From Verrucomicrobiia bacterium (GTDB taxonomy: Bacteria; Verrucomicrobiota; Verrucomicrobiia; Limisphaerales; JADLHS01): a stretch of 49,098 nt of DNA. The position numbers and the translations under genes were made by a program. The stretch lies in assembly GCA_011525685.1 (NCBI GenBank), contig WYBW01000106.1, forward strand, positions 1 to 49,098, read 5' to 3'. Of this stretch, positions 16,550 through 25,752 are shown in pieces. The notes under the pieces are model-generated. The model was not told the origin of the DNA and searched no databases. It was given only the letters and a program-made list of their open reading frames with translations. Position 1 is the stretch's first letter; the number at the start of each line of letters is the position of its first letter.

Positions 16550-17818
16550 TCAGGGGCGTTCCGACGCCAGCAGCTTGAGATTGGCCTCGGCAAACGCCTT
16601 GCCCATGAGCGCGAAGGTCTTCGCGCAACCCAGGTAGTGGTAGCCGGCATTGGAAGCTCCACGCTTCCACAACGCGACCTCGGCGGGGCTGATAAGGTCG
16701 GCCTCGAACTTCTTCAGATACTCGCGTTTTTGTTCCTCCGTCATTTTGCCCTCAGCGTTGGCGTATTCCTTGTGTTTCGTGTCGAGGAAGTATCGCATCT
16801 GGCGCACCTTCTCGTGCTTCTTGTCAATCGCCCCGAGTTCCTCGGACCAGAAGGGCGCGGTCTCCACTGCGGCGACGGTGCCGGTGAATTCCGGCAGGGC
16901 CGCCGGAGCCGCCATCGCTTTCCGAAATTCCTGCGTGGTTGGATCAGCGTCCAAACCGCCCACCCCCATAACCCCGATGACAAACGGCAGCTTTGGCGCA
17001 CCGAGATCCTTGCGCACGTCGCGAATGAAATGCGCCAGCAACTCGCTGTAGAGGGCAAAACGGCCCGGTCTGCCGCGGTCCGGATACGTGTGGCCATCCA
17101 CCATGTCGTTCCACCCTTGCAGCCAGACGAAGCCGGCGAGTTCGTAGCCCTGTGCCGGGTCGTGGTCCGGCACCACGCGCGTCGGATCGGCCAGCACCTT
17201 TTTCACGTGCTCAATCATGAGCCGATAGTAGTGGCCGGTCTCCCGCGTCTTGTCGGCGAGCCATTGGTTCATGTCCTTGGGAACGCCGTGGCCGGGCGGA
17301 CCGTAATAGAGCTTCTTTTGGTAGTCGTTGAGCTGGTACGGACCGGCGCTGGGCGGGCGGAAATCGGTGTGCAGACTCCTGCCGCCCCAGGCGGTCTTGA
17401 TGAGCAGCACCGGCTCCCCGAACGCGGCGTCCAGCGTCAGACCGAAGGTGAACTCCGGACCGATCTTGTCGCCGGGACTGGTCTTGTCGCGGCCCCAGAG
17501 CGAGCCGTAGCCAGCGGTCAGCCTGCCGTTCAGCACGAAGTTCTTCTCGCCTTCGCCGGTCAGGTAGGAAATCCACACGCCTTCGCACACAGTCGGTTTG
17601 CCGTCGTCGCCGCGCATCTGCTTGAGCAAGGGCACGGTGGCCGGGTCGTCGCCGATGTAGTCAAAGGTCTCGATCCTGGCGGGTCCCTCCATGTTCGACT
17701 GGCCGGCGAGGATGAAAACCTTGAGCGGCTTGGCGCAAGCCGGGCTGGTGGCCGCCAACATCAAGCTGGCAGCCACTGCAGCCATCACGCACCTGGCGGT
17801 CTTCGGTTTGGCTTTCAT
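16550..17818 (-). CDS. SASA-type (sialate O-acetylesterase-like) SGNH esterase
   Basis: 422 residues with a signal peptide (MKAKPKTARCVMAAVAASLMLAATSPACA). KVFILAGQSNMEG places the catalytic Ser at residue 41 in the GQSN motif of carbohydrate acetylesterases of the SASA family. AFGEPVLLIKTAWGGRSL is block II, GFVWLQGWNDMVDG block III with W-x-Q-G, and SNAGYHYLGCAKTF the C-terminal His block. There is a charged insertion around residues 345-390 (KKHEKVRQMRYF...KREYLKKFEAD). The likely role is removal of acetyl groups from exported polysaccharide side chains. It starts 26 bases after the stop of the Tat oxidoreductase and lies upstream of the two unknown secreted paralogues, so it is probably cotranscribed with them. 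Confidence 0.88.
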   Translation of the reverse strand: MKAKPKTARCVMAAVAASLMLAATSPACAKPLKVFILAGQSNMEGPARIETFDYIGDDPATVPLLKQMRGDDGKPTVCEGVWISYLTGEGEKNFVLNGRLTAGYGSLWGRDKTSPGDKIGPEFTFGLTLDAAFGEPVLLIKTAWGGRSLHTDFRPPSAGPYQLNDYQKKLYYGPPGHGVPKDMNQWLADKTRETGHYYRLMIEHVKKVLADPTRVVPDHDPAQGYELAGFVWLQGWNDMVDGHTYPDRGRPGRFALYSELLAHFIRDVRKDLGAPKLPFVIGVMGVGGLDADPTTQEFRKAMAAPAALPEFTGTVAAVETAPFWSEELGAIDKKHEKVRQMRYFLDTKHKEYANAEGKMTEEQKREYLKKFEADLISPAEVALWKRGASNAGYHYLGCAKTFALMGKAFAEANLKLLASERP

Positions 17819-17844
17819 AGTTTTCTCTCAGATCGTTCTTCAAC

Positions 17845-19152
17845 CTAAGTGATCTCTTCCCGCGCCGCGTCCCAACGGACCATGCGCCGTTCCTGCTGGG
17901 CTTTGAGCGACATGAGGAAGGTGGCGGTTTCGATGAACGCCTCCTCGGTCGAACATTTCGGCGTGCCACGGCTGCGAATGCAATCCAACCAATCCACAAC
18001 ATGATTGGGCTGCGGCGGTGTCTGGTTGCGCACAAAACCTTTGGGGAGGCTAGGGTTCCGATTGTGGCCGGCAGGGACGATCTCGAACGTGCTCACGTCA
18101 TGCGCAATGGCGTCGAAGCGCAGCGTGGCATCGCGCCCGCAAATGGTTACCGGCTGGTTGTCGGTCGCGTTCATGCTGCCCTCAAAGGTCACGGTACGGC
18201 CAAGTTTCTCGAACTGGTAGGTGGCGATCCAGGTGTCGGGCACTTCGCGGTCGTCGCGGAGCAGCGCGACCTGACCGGCGCACACACAGGTGTCCGGGAT
18301 GCCGTGCCCGAGGAGGTATTGGACAAAATCCATTTCGTGCGAGAGCAAATCGCCGGCGTAGCCCGTGCCGTAGGCGTAGTAACAGCGCCAGTGCCAGAAG
18401 TGGCGTTCGTTCCAGGGAATCTTTGCGGCCGGACCGAGCCAGAGTTCCCAGTTGACCGATTGACGGACCCGCTCGGGATCGGGCCGCTCCCACTGATTGT
18501 AATAGCCATACCAGCGCCAATTCGGACGATCGGGAGGCGTGGACTTGAATCGGCCCGTGCGCACCAAGGTAATGGGCCCAAGAAGACCGCTGGCGATGAT
18601 CTCTTTGGCTTGCAACGCGCAGGTGGCCTGCCGCGCCTGGTGTCCGAGTTGAAAAACCACTTTGCTCTTCCTGAGCGCGTCGCGCATCCGCCTGGCTTCC
18701 TCGAGCGTCCGCGAAAATCCTTTTTCACAGTAGATGTCTTTGCCGGCGGCCACCGCGTCGAGCACCATCTGGCAGTGCCAGTGGTCGGGCGTGGCAATGA
18801 CCACCGCGTCCACTCTCGGGTCGGCCAGCAGGTCACGATAGTCCTCGTAGGCCTTGGCCTCGGGATTCTGACTCCAATCGAGACCCTTCTGGCGGTGCGG
18901 GCCATAGACGTCGCTGACGGCAACCACTTTGACGTTCGGAGCAGCCGTCACCGCCTTCAGCAAATCACCGCCGCGGGTGCCGATGCCGATGCAGCCCACG
19001 CCGATGGTTTTGGCCGGCGATTCGGCGGAGACAATGGCGGGCGCGAAAGCGGAGGCCGCCGCCAGCGTCGTGGCGGTTTGGCCGGCGGCGCGGAGAAACT
19101 GACGCCGGTTTAGGGACATGGATTCGCGTGACGATCGGATGGGAGATTTCAT
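17845..19152 (-). CDS. Tat-exported Gfo/Idh/MocA-family oxidoreductase
   Basis: 435 residues from ATG 19152; a second ATG at 19119 gives MSLNRRQFLRAAG and may be the true start. The twin-arginine motif RRQFLRAAG and a following hydrophobic stretch mark Tat export, usual for this family in Verrucomicrobiota and Planctomycetota. The Rossmann fold follows with IGVGCIGIGTRGGDLL, KVVAVSDVYG, VDAVVIATPDHWHCQMVLDA and GKDIYCEKGFSRTLEEA (CEKG rather than the commoner CEKP). LSHEMDFVQYLLG and HVVDWLDCIRSR are C-terminal blocks. It probably oxidises or reduces a sugar with bound NAD(P). It heads the minus-strand run to 13244, and the sequence upstream is repeat-rich and gene-free. Confidence 0.9.
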   Translation of the reverse strand: MKSPIRSSRESMSLNRRQFLRAAGQTATTLAAASAFAPAIVSAESPAKTIGVGCIGIGTRGGDLLKAVTAAPNVKVVAVSDVYGPHRQKGLDWSQNPEAKAYEDYRDLLADPRVDAVVIATPDHWHCQMVLDAVAAGKDIYCEKGFSRTLEEARRMRDALRKSKVVFQLGHQARQATCALQAKEIIASGLLGPITLVRTGRFKSTPPDRPNWRWYGYYNQWERPDPERVRQSVNWELWLGPAAKIPWNERHFWHWRCYYAYGTGYAGDLLSHEMDFVQYLLGHGIPDTCVCAGQVALLRDDREVPDTWIATYQFEKLGRTVTFEGSMNATDNQPVTICGRDATLRFDAIAHDVSTFEIVPAGHNRNPSLPKGFVRNQTPPQPNHVVDWLDCIRSRGTPKCSTEEAFIETATFLMSLKAQQERRMVRWDAAREEIT

Positions 19153-19257
19153 GGTGGTGGTTCTTATGTCTTTTGGACAGTGACATGGTCGGAGGTTGGC
19201 AGCCCCTCGGAATCGAACGTGACACGGTGACGGCGTTTGAGTTCACGACTGATCTTG

Positions 19258-19283
19258 GGAGCGGCGGCATACTTGCCGCCGAT
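19258..19283. repeat. Family I palindromic element, left half
   Basis: GGAGCGGCGGCATACTTGCC and the following GCC match the left half of the family found at 37640 and 48776. GGCGGCA (19263-19269) and TGCCGCC (19274-19280) pair around the loop TACT. The right-hand hairpin is missing here. Confidence 0.7.
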
Positions 19284-19405
19284 CGGCGTGGAAACCGCGC
19301 TGGTCTGGACGACAAGCCTGTGGCACTGCCCCGGGGCTGCGTTTGCCTCGGACACTAATCCGGCTAATTCACACTTCGTCCCGTCTGTGGTCGCAGCCCG
19401 TCGTC

Positions 19406-19538
19406 GTAGCGCAGGTTTCCAACCGGCTGTTTCGCCGGTTTCCAAACGGCAGGCTGTCGCCATGAGATCGCGTACGCCGCGTCGGGCGCAAGGCAGGCTG
19501 GAAGCTCTGCGATACTGCGGATTGGAAATCCGCGCTAC
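19406..19538. repeat. Large imperfect palindrome
   Basis: The outer arms, 19406-19422 (GTAGCGCAGGTTTCCAA) and 19522-19538 (TTGGAAATCCGCGCTAC), match at 15 of 17 positions. An inner hairpin AACCGGC/GCCGGTT lies at 19421-19440. It resembles a non-autonomous dispersed element with terminal inverted repeats. Confidence 0.7.
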
Positions 19539-19691
19539 AGCACCGTGAACTATCCTGGCTAAACAGCGGTGCAAGCCGCCGATCACTGTCGCTGCCTCCG
19601 AAGATGTTTCCCGCGGATTCATGGTGAGTCTCCACGCTGCTGAAATCGCGGATTGCGACCATGAGCCACTCCGTCCGACGCGAAAGCGTCC

Positions 19692-19765
19692 TGGACTGCG
19701 GCAGCCCTCTGCCGCTTTAGAGGGTGGGCGGGCGGGCGAGAGCGGCAGAGGACTGCCGCAGTCCA
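19692..19765. repeat. 25-bp inverted repeat element
   Basis: Arms 19692-19716 and 19741-19765 (right arm beginning AGCGGCAGAGGACTGCCGCA) match at 24 of 25 positions and flank a 24-base G-rich spacer. It is a strong hairpin about 70 bases downstream of the phosphatase stop and could also act as a 3' transcript end for that gene. Confidence 0.8.
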
Positions 19766-19836
19766 AAACCTGGCGGAATCCCGAGCGGTTTATGGGAAGG
19801 AAAGATTTCAAGTCAAAGCCCAGGCCAAATTGTCCT

Positions 19837-21858
19837 TCAACGCAGAGTCACCGTCAACGCCTGTGTCCGCTCGCTCGCCGGAGTCAGGCCCTGCTTTATC
19901 CAGCCGTCCGGCGTGTCGCGGCCGACCTTCACGGTGTAGTTGCCGGGCGCGAAGACGCGCGGACGGAAACTGCGGCCCGCGATGCGTTGCGTGTAAAGAA
20001 TCTCGCCGTCGGATTCACGAACGACTTGCACGACCGGATTGGCCGCGCCGCGGAAGCGCAGTTCGGGCAGATGCCCGGTGACTCGACGGCCATCGTTGTC
20101 CTCCATGCGAATCGTCACAGGCCAGCCGGGGAATTGCGCGGCATCACCCCGGTTCAAGTCGGCATAACGCGGCCAGCACTCGAACGTGATCGCGCGCGTG
20201 CGCTTGTTGAAGCGGATCAAGCCGTGGCCGTCGCCGAGGTTTACTTCGGGGTCGCGTTGTTTCGATCGCAGCGTGCGAATGTCGCCAAACTCCGGGTTGG
20301 CGTAAGCGATCATCGTGATGCGGTTGTACAAACCATCGAGGTAGTCGCCGGTCCAGGGCAGCGGACTGCCGGGTATGGGGCGGTCACCGGGCTGCTCGTT
20401 TTCCGGCCACCACCAGCGGCCATAGTAGCTGTTGACGATGGCGGGATTCGTGAAACCGAACGGACCATCGCGAAACTCGTCAATTCCATGTTGCACCACG
20501 ACGGCCAGGTGTTGGTCGCCGCACAAATGACAGGCCAACGCCCGGCGCAGCGCCGCGAGCGCCAGGTTGCGACCCGTCTGCGGCCAGCCGTTGCAATCCA
20601 AATCGGCCAGCAGGCGATTGGACTTGTCCCCGTGCAAATGCACCGCGCCGCAGAAGGCGGTCTGCGAGAGCGCCGCTTTCATCACCGCGCCGCTCCAGTC
20701 CTGGCCCCAGGCTTCGAGGAACGCCATCTGCCGCTCGCCGAGCAGGTGCAGTCCCGGCAGGTCCACCGCCTTGGGATCGTAACCGGCCTGCCGAATATGG
20801 TCGGGGCGCGGTCCCATTTGCGGAATCTTTCCTTTTGGCCCGCTCTTAAACTGGCGATCCGCGAGGATGGCGAAGTCAATGCCGCCCACGCGCAGCCGGG
20901 TGAAATAAACTGAAATGTCCTGCGCCACCGGGCGCGGGTCCACCGGATCGGGCAGGTGGGACGTCTGGCAACGGTGGACCATCTTGATGTACTCGGCGGG
21001 GAAAAAGTATCCGCCCGAATCGCCGGCCTCGGAATCCGCCACGATGCCGCCCTCGCCCCAGATGTTGCCCTGGCCGATGTCGTGATCGTCAGGGATCGTG
21101 ACCACGGGACGATCCTTGAGCACTTCGCGGAAACGATGTCCCCACAACAACCAGGCGGCGGTGTGTTCGCGGTGATCGTAGCTCTGGTCGCCGGCAAAGA
21201 AGAGCAGGTCGGGATTTTGCCGCAGCAGTTTCTCGACAATCTCCCGCCGGTCGCCGCGATCGAAATTTGAGTCGCAGGAGAGCGAGGCCACGACGATTTG
21301 ATTTTTGTCCCGCGGGTCTTTGCGGATAAGCCCCTCGAACATCGCCGCGTCGCCGTGGCGGACGCGATAGGGCACATCGCGCGTGTCGTCCCAGGGAGCG
21401 ACGCGAAAATGCGCCGACCAGCCGGGATACATCACGGGGGCGCGGGCGACTTCGCGCCATTGCCCGCGCTGTTGGAATTCGAGTCGCACTTCGCGTGGTT
21501 CACCGGGCTGAAGTGGAAACAATTGCGCGGTCATCTTCAACACGCCCGCGTCGTGGGTGTAGAGCGCGAACGCCACGACTTCGTTCCTCGGCACGCGGAC
21601 GAAGCGTTCGAGAAAGTTGGTGGCCTCGCGCTGCCAGAGGTCCGAGCGGCTGGCGAGATCGAGTCGCGCGCCGCGCGGCCCGGGGAAGGGAGAGTCCGCC
21701 GCCGCGTCGCACGGACGGGCGAATGACAACAACAGAGCAACCAGCGCAACGACCCCGAGGTTGGCGCGCGTCTGTGGGCGGCAGAAGTGCCGATGACGCA
21801 AGTCTGGCTTGACGGGGGATGCAGTGTTGCGGTGCGATTTCATGCGCTGATTGTTCAT
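19837..21858 (-). CDS. PhoD-like metallophosphatase, secreted
   Basis: 673 residues from ATG 21858. Its ATG overlaps the sulfatase stop as ATGA; ATG 21843 is an alternative. A membrane/signal segment (NLGVVALVALLLSFARPCDAA) lies about 35-55 residues in, giving an unusually long basic leader. Calcineurin-like metal-binding blocks appear as VASLSCDSNFDR, LLFFAGDQSYDHREH (~225), VVTIPDDHDIGQGNIWG (~257) and LACHLCGDQHLAVVVQHG (~446), the PhoD-like pattern. A C-terminal beta domain (VVRESDGEILYTQRIAG, FAPGNYTVKVG) follows. It probably removes phosphate or sulfate-ester-like groups outside the cytoplasm. It is the last gene of the long minus-strand unit beginning at 33498; a 25-bp inverted repeat follows its stop. 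Confidence 0.85.
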   Translation of the reverse strand: MNNQRMKSHRNTASPVKPDLRHRHFCRPQTRANLGVVALVALLLSFARPCDAAADSPFPGPRGARLDLASRSDLWQREATNFLERFVRVPRNEVVAFALYTHDAGVLKMTAQLFPLQPGEPREVRLEFQQRGQWREVARAPVMYPGWSAHFRVAPWDDTRDVPYRVRHGDAAMFEGLIRKDPRDKNQIVVASLSCDSNFDRGDRREIVEKLLRQNPDLLFFAGDQSYDHREHTAAWLLWGHRFREVLKDRPVVTIPDDHDIGQGNIWGEGGIVADSEAGDSGGYFFPAEYIKMVHRCQTSHLPDPVDPRPVAQDISVYFTRLRVGGIDFAILADRQFKSGPKGKIPQMGPRPDHIRQAGYDPKAVDLPGLHLLGERQMAFLEAWGQDWSGAVMKAALSQTAFCGAVHLHGDKSNRLLADLDCNGWPQTGRNLALAALRRALACHLCGDQHLAVVVQHGIDEFRDGPFGFTNPAIVNSYYGRWWWPENEQPGDRPIPGSPLPWTGDYLDGLYNRITMIAYANPEFGDIRTLRSKQRDPEVNLGDGHGLIRFNKRTRAITFECWPRYADLNRGDAAQFPGWPVTIRMEDNDGRRVTGHLPELRFRGAANPVVQVVRESDGEILYTQRIAGRSFRPRVFAPGNYTVKVGRDTPDGWIKQGLTPASERTQALTVTLR

Positions 21859-23681
21859 TGCAGCGTAAGCGTCACCCGGCGCATGTCCATCACGGTGCGA
21901 CCGGGGATTTCCAAGGCACGCAAGACCAGCGGTCCCCGGCCGGCCTCCAGCCGTATCACGCCCAACGCGAGCGGTCGGAATTCCTTCATCGGCGATTCGG
22001 CGGGCGGACGCGGCAGGGTGTCCTGATTCGTGTAAAGAGGCGGATCCCAGCCGGGCGCGACCCTGCCGCTGAGGCGTTCACCTTTGAAGGCAAGCTCGAT
22101 CGTTGCGCCGGCGTCCGGCTCGGGGCAGGTATAATCAATAACCACCTGGTAATCTCCAGTCGTTTTGACTTCGATCTCCCACACCATGTGTCCTTCGCGG
22201 TTGGTCCAGTTGACGAAGTAGGAACTGTTTGGCGCGCTGGAACTGCGGCGCACACCACCCCGCGGTTCGCCATCACGCGCCGGGAGCATGGTGACGGGGA
22301 ACTCGCGATAGCCTACAGGGATGGGCCGCGGGTCCACCGCGTTGCCGGGAGGCGAGTCTTCCTTCGCACCGAACATTTCCATGCGCCAGGCGGCCACCGC
22401 TGCGCGCAGTTGACGGGCGATCTCCGGTTGCTCCGCCGCGATGTCGCGGGTTTGGCCCGGATCCGTGAGCATATCGAACAACTGTCCGGCGACATCGAGC
22501 CGGTGACGGCTGGTGCGCGCGCTGGTGCGCCCGGCCCAATGAGTGAAGAGTGTGCGCTCCGGCCAGTCCATGGTTTGCCGCCGCAGCAGTGGTGTCAGAT
22601 CGCGACCGTCGAGCGGCCGCTCTCCGACGCGGGGAATTCCCGCCAGTGCCGTCAGCGTGGGCAGCAGATCAATCGCGCCGGCAGGTTGCGGCACAACGTG
22701 GCCGGCGGGCAGTTGTTTCGGCCAGCGGATGAACAAAGGCGACCGCACTCCGCCGTCGTCGGTGCCGCCCTTGCGGCCTTTCATACCACCGTTCCAGCGC
22801 CAACTGTTCGGACCGTTGTCCGAGAAATAAACGACAATGGTGTTTTCCTTGAGCCCCAGCTCGTCGAGCCGCCCAAGCACGCGACCCACGTTGTCATCCA
22901 GGTTCTCCATCATCGCGAGGGCGCAGCGGGTGTGGTCCAGATTTTCCTGACCGGGGAGCGTCGCCCGCCGCGTGATCGTGCGGTCGCGGTAACGTTGCCA
23001 GTACTGGTCCGGCACGGCCCACGGTGAATGAGGCGTGGTGAACGGCACGTAGCACAGGAACGGTCGCTCACGATTCCGGGAGATGAACTCCAGCGCGGCG
23101 TCCGTGCAAACATCCACGATGTAACCGCGCGCCCGCTCCATCCGGCCATTGCGCTCCAGCGGCGGATCGAAGTACTCGCCCCAATGGCCGGACGTGTAGC
23201 CGTAGAATTCGTCGAAGCCGCGGGCGTTGGGATGATAAGGCCACTGGCTGCCATTGTGCCACTTGCCGAATATACCGGTCGTGTAACCGGCGGCCTTGAA
23301 GGCGTCGGCGAGCGTTTTTTCGCCGAGGTCCATCCGCTCCTGGCCGGTGGACACGCCGCGCACGCCCGAGCGGGGATGGTAACGGCCGGTGAGAAATTCC
23401 GCCCGGGTGGGGGCGCACACCGGCTGCACGAAGAACCAGTTCAGAGAAACCCCGTCGCGTGCCAGTGAATCAATGTGCGGCGTGCGCGCGTCCGGATTGC
23501 CGGTGACGCCGTGATCGCCCCAGCCCGCGTCATCGGCGAGAAAGATGACGAGATTTGGCCGGGACGCGGCAGTGGCCAACCCAGACCCCAGCAGGAAACC
23601 GAACAACGCACTCCAAACCATCCATCGCCCGAAACGGGCAAGGCGCTTCGGCGAACTGGAATTGTTCACGGTTCGATTCAT
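21855..23681 (-). CDS. Secreted arylsulfatase-type sulfatase
   Basis: 608 residues from ATG 23681. The N-terminus has a signal (MVWSALFGFLLGSGLATAA) after a basic stretch. RPNLVIFLADDAGWGDHGVTG gives the metal-binding Asp pair, and VCAPTRAEFLTGRY the C-x-P-x-R sulfatase signature; Cys89 would be converted to formylglycine by an FGE-type enzyme, not encoded here. GIFGKWHNG, YVPFTTPHSPW and VVYFSDNGPNSWRWNGGMKGRKGGTDDGGVRSPLFIRWP are the other active-site blocks. The last ~150 residues form a beta-rich domain (GDYQVVIDYTCPEPDAGATI) resembling the C-terminal domain of related planctomycetal sulfatases. It hydrolyses sulfate esters, probably on polysaccharide. Its stop overlaps the phosphatase start, and its own start lies 30 bases after the glycosidase. 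Confidence 0.93.
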   Translation of the reverse strand: MNRTVNNSSSPKRLARFGRWMVWSALFGFLLGSGLATAASRPNLVIFLADDAGWGDHGVTGNPDARTPHIDSLARDGVSLNWFFVQPVCAPTRAEFLTGRYHPRSGVRGVSTGQERMDLGEKTLADAFKAAGYTTGIFGKWHNGSQWPYHPNARGFDEFYGYTSGHWGEYFDPPLERNGRMERARGYIVDVCTDAALEFISRNRERPFLCYVPFTTPHSPWAVPDQYWQRYRDRTITRRATLPGQENLDHTRCALAMMENLDDNVGRVLGRLDELGLKENTIVVYFSDNGPNSWRWNGGMKGRKGGTDDGGVRSPLFIRWPKQLPAGHVVPQPAGAIDLLPTLTALAGIPRVGERPLDGRDLTPLLRRQTMDWPERTLFTHWAGRTSARTSRHRLDVAGQLFDMLTDPGQTRDIAAEQPEIARQLRAAVAAWRMEMFGAKEDSPPGNAVDPRPIPVGYREFPVTMLPARDGEPRGGVRRSSSAPNSSYFVNWTNREGHMVWEIEVKTTGDYQVVIDYTCPEPDAGATIELAFKGERLSGRVAPGWDPPLYTNQDTLPRPPAESPMKEFRPLALGVIRLEAGRGPLVLRALEIPGRTVMDMRRVTLTLQ

Positions 23682-23711
23682 TAGGCTGGGTTACGGCCCC
23701 GGGGTTGAACC

Positions 23712-25739
23712 TCACCGTCCGGCCGCACTGGCCATGCGCGGTGGTGAAGCATCGTTTCGTTTCATCAGCACGCGGTCAATGGCGTAGTTTGGACTACGAT
23801 GTGCGATTTCCAGCAGATGAACGCCCGGCTCGTGGACGAGAAAATACACCGGCCCGTCGCGAATCGCCTCGGGCGTGTGGTGGCCCGGGCCTTTGGGCAG
23901 ATGCGTCCACTTCCACCCGCCGTAACTTCTCATGCCATCGGGCCGCGTGCGATCGTCCAGACCGAAAAGCTTTTCGCCGTTCAGGCTTAACAGCACGTCG
24001 TTCTCCTTGTCGCGGCCTAGCGGTCCCTGCCGGGCCAGCAGGAAGACGTAATACTTCCCCGGCAGCGTGAACTCGATTGCGTAGCGCATACGTCCCTCAC
24101 CGGGGCTTTGAATCGCGCGTCCCGTGGGCGAAGGGATCAACGTCCAGTCGCCCACGCCGTCCTCGGCCTCGAACGCAACCCGCCCGTCGCGCTCACGAAT
24201 CGTTCGCTCGGTCTTGGCCGTCAACATGAGAATCCAGTCACCGGCCCCGGGCGGCTTGAGTTCGGCCGGATTCGCCGTCGGGTCGTGACGCACCGACCGC
24301 GCGCCGACCCGGGCGTTGAACCAGTCGGCTTGATATTCGCCCGCGCGCGCGAGGACCTTCACGGGCGCGGCCTCGTCGAGATGGACCAGATACACCCGCC
24401 CCGGGTCCGCGAGGCAGAAGCCGGCGTTGACGAGATCGGGCCGTGGCTTGGTTTGCGGCCAGGGCAGTCCGGCAAACGTGTCCCACACATGCCGGATGAT
24501 CGCGTGCCGGTTGGTTATGGCGTCGGCGGGGTTGAGCGAGCGGGCGAAGCCGGACGAGGAACTGCCGTCCATGTCGCCGAAGTTGATCATCGCCGCGCTG
24601 AACAGCATGACGAAGGCGTTGCGGCGGATGTCCTCGTCGGAGTAGGCCGGGTGTCCGAAGGTGTTGCCGGGCCAGAGGGTTTCCTGCGCGTAGAGCGGGC
24701 GGGCGGGGTGATGATTGCGCAACAAGACTTCCGCGAGCCAGCGGCGGTTCCTCGTCTTGGGTCCCTGCAACGTGCCGAAGCCAAACCACGCCTCGCCGCG
24801 GAACGCATCGTCGCCGGTTTCGTTGTGGATGGTGAGCGGGCGGCCGAACACGTCCAATTCGCGCACCCAGTCGGCCAATTGGTTCAACTCGGTGTAGGTC
24901 AGATAAGGGCTGTTGCGCAGCAGCGGTTCGGGGCCGGCCACGTTGAAGAGCATGTTCCAATACGGCCCGAGTCGCGCCACGGTGTATTCGAGATAGAGCC
25001 GCTGGTCCTCCGGCGCGCGGGGGAAGTCCGCGTCGCGTCCGACGAAACCGGCGAAGGGGAACACCACGATCCGCCGCGCGGCCAGGTCGTCGAGCATCTT
25101 CTCCAGCCGCCGAAATTCGGCGGCGTTCAGCGGCCAAAGTCGGGGAGTATCCCAGCCGCGTCCGCGTCCGTCGCTTTGACGGTTGAGAAAGTGGCTGGCG
25201 ATGGAGAGCGTGTTGTACCCCCGCCCCTGCGCCCAATCGAGAAAGGCGGCGCGCGGATTGCCGTCGTCGGGGTTGTCCGGATCGTCCCAGTTGCGCGCGA
25301 AAAACCGGTCGCCGACGTGCAGGCTGCGCATGAGAAACGGCGAGCCATCGGCGAAGCCGAACCAGATGGGATTGGGCGCGTGCGGAACGACGAGGCCCGG
25401 CAAATCGGACGGCACGCAGGTAAAATTACCCGCGGCGCCGGGCGAACCATCCGTAAACCTCGCCGTGTAGCTCCATTCCCCCACCTGGTCCGGCATGAAA
25501 CGCAAGTGCCACCGCGCTCCGCCGTCGTGGAAAGCGGGAAATTCGATCACCCGGCCATCCGGCCGCGTGTAGCGGACCTCCAGCTTTACATCGCGATAAG
25601 GATCGCGATAACGGGTCGTGTTGGTCACGGCCGCCTCAAATCGGTCATATTGTCCGATTGTGAGCATCGCCGCGAAGGCGTTGGTCGATGTGCAGGCCGC
25701 GCAAGTGAGAACAAGGAGTGGTGTTCGCAGATTTCGCAT
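23712..25739 (-). CDS. DUF5060-type secreted glycoside hydrolase
   Basis: 675 residues with a signal peptide (MRNLRTPLLVLTCAACTSTNAFAA). Residues ~27-110 are a DUF5060-like beta domain (YDRFEAAVTNTTRYRDPYRDVKLEV, RWHLRFMPDQVGEWSYTARF). A TIM-barrel region resembling DUF4038/apiosidase-like enzymes follows: FADGSPFLMRSLHVGDRFFARNW, YNTLSIASHFLNRQ, MLFNVAGPEPLL and FGRPLTIHNETGDDAFRG; acidic residues in GPE (~270) and HNE (~306) are candidate catalytic residues. Residues ~540-650 form a beta domain (RVAFEAEDGVGDWTLIPSP, GKYYVFLLARQG) resembling a carbohydrate-binding module. It is a distant relative of the protein at 40506-43289. It follows the nucleoside hydrolase gene by 13 bases. Confidence 0.82.
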   Translation of the reverse strand: MRNLRTPLLVLTCAACTSTNAFAAMLTIGQYDRFEAAVTNTTRYRDPYRDVKLEVRYTRPDGRVIEFPAFHDGGARWHLRFMPDQVGEWSYTARFTDGSPGAAGNFTCVPSDLPGLVVPHAPNPIWFGFADGSPFLMRSLHVGDRFFARNWDDPDNPDDGNPRAAFLDWAQGRGYNTLSIASHFLNRQSDGRGRGWDTPRLWPLNAAEFRRLEKMLDDLAARRIVVFPFAGFVGRDADFPRAPEDQRLYLEYTVARLGPYWNMLFNVAGPEPLLRNSPYLTYTELNQLADWVRELDVFGRPLTIHNETGDDAFRGEAWFGFGTLQGPKTRNRRWLAEVLLRNHHPARPLYAQETLWPGNTFGHPAYSDEDIRRNAFVMLFSAAMINFGDMDGSSSSGFARSLNPADAITNRHAIIRHVWDTFAGLPWPQTKPRPDLVNAGFCLADPGRVYLVHLDEAAPVKVLARAGEYQADWFNARVGARSVRHDPTANPAELKPPGAGDWILMLTAKTERTIRERDGRVAFEAEDGVGDWTLIPSPTGRAIQSPGEGRMRYAIEFTLPGKYYVFLLARQGPLGRDKENDVLLSLNGEKLFGLDDRTRPDGMRSYGGWKWTHLPKGPGHHTPEAIRDGPVYFLVHEPGVHLLEIAHRSPNYAIDRVLMKRNDASPPRMASAAGR

Positions 25740-25752
25740 CGCGGGAAGCAGC

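Larger units (their letters stand above)
19153..19836. other. Repeat-rich, gene-free stretch
   Basis: No credible gene lies here. On the minus strand 19164-19370 a frame reads RELKRRHRVTFDSEGLPTSD near its end and could be a decayed gene. The remainder is made of palindromic blocks, listed separately. The 16-base string at 19191-19206 is shared with 10816-10831. Confidence 0.6.

Noticed and set aside
19621..20913. Long plus-strand open frame of about 430 codons
   Set aside because: It is antisense to the phosphatase gene. Its translation has no recognisable motif and shows the composition typical of antisense frames in GC-rich genes.
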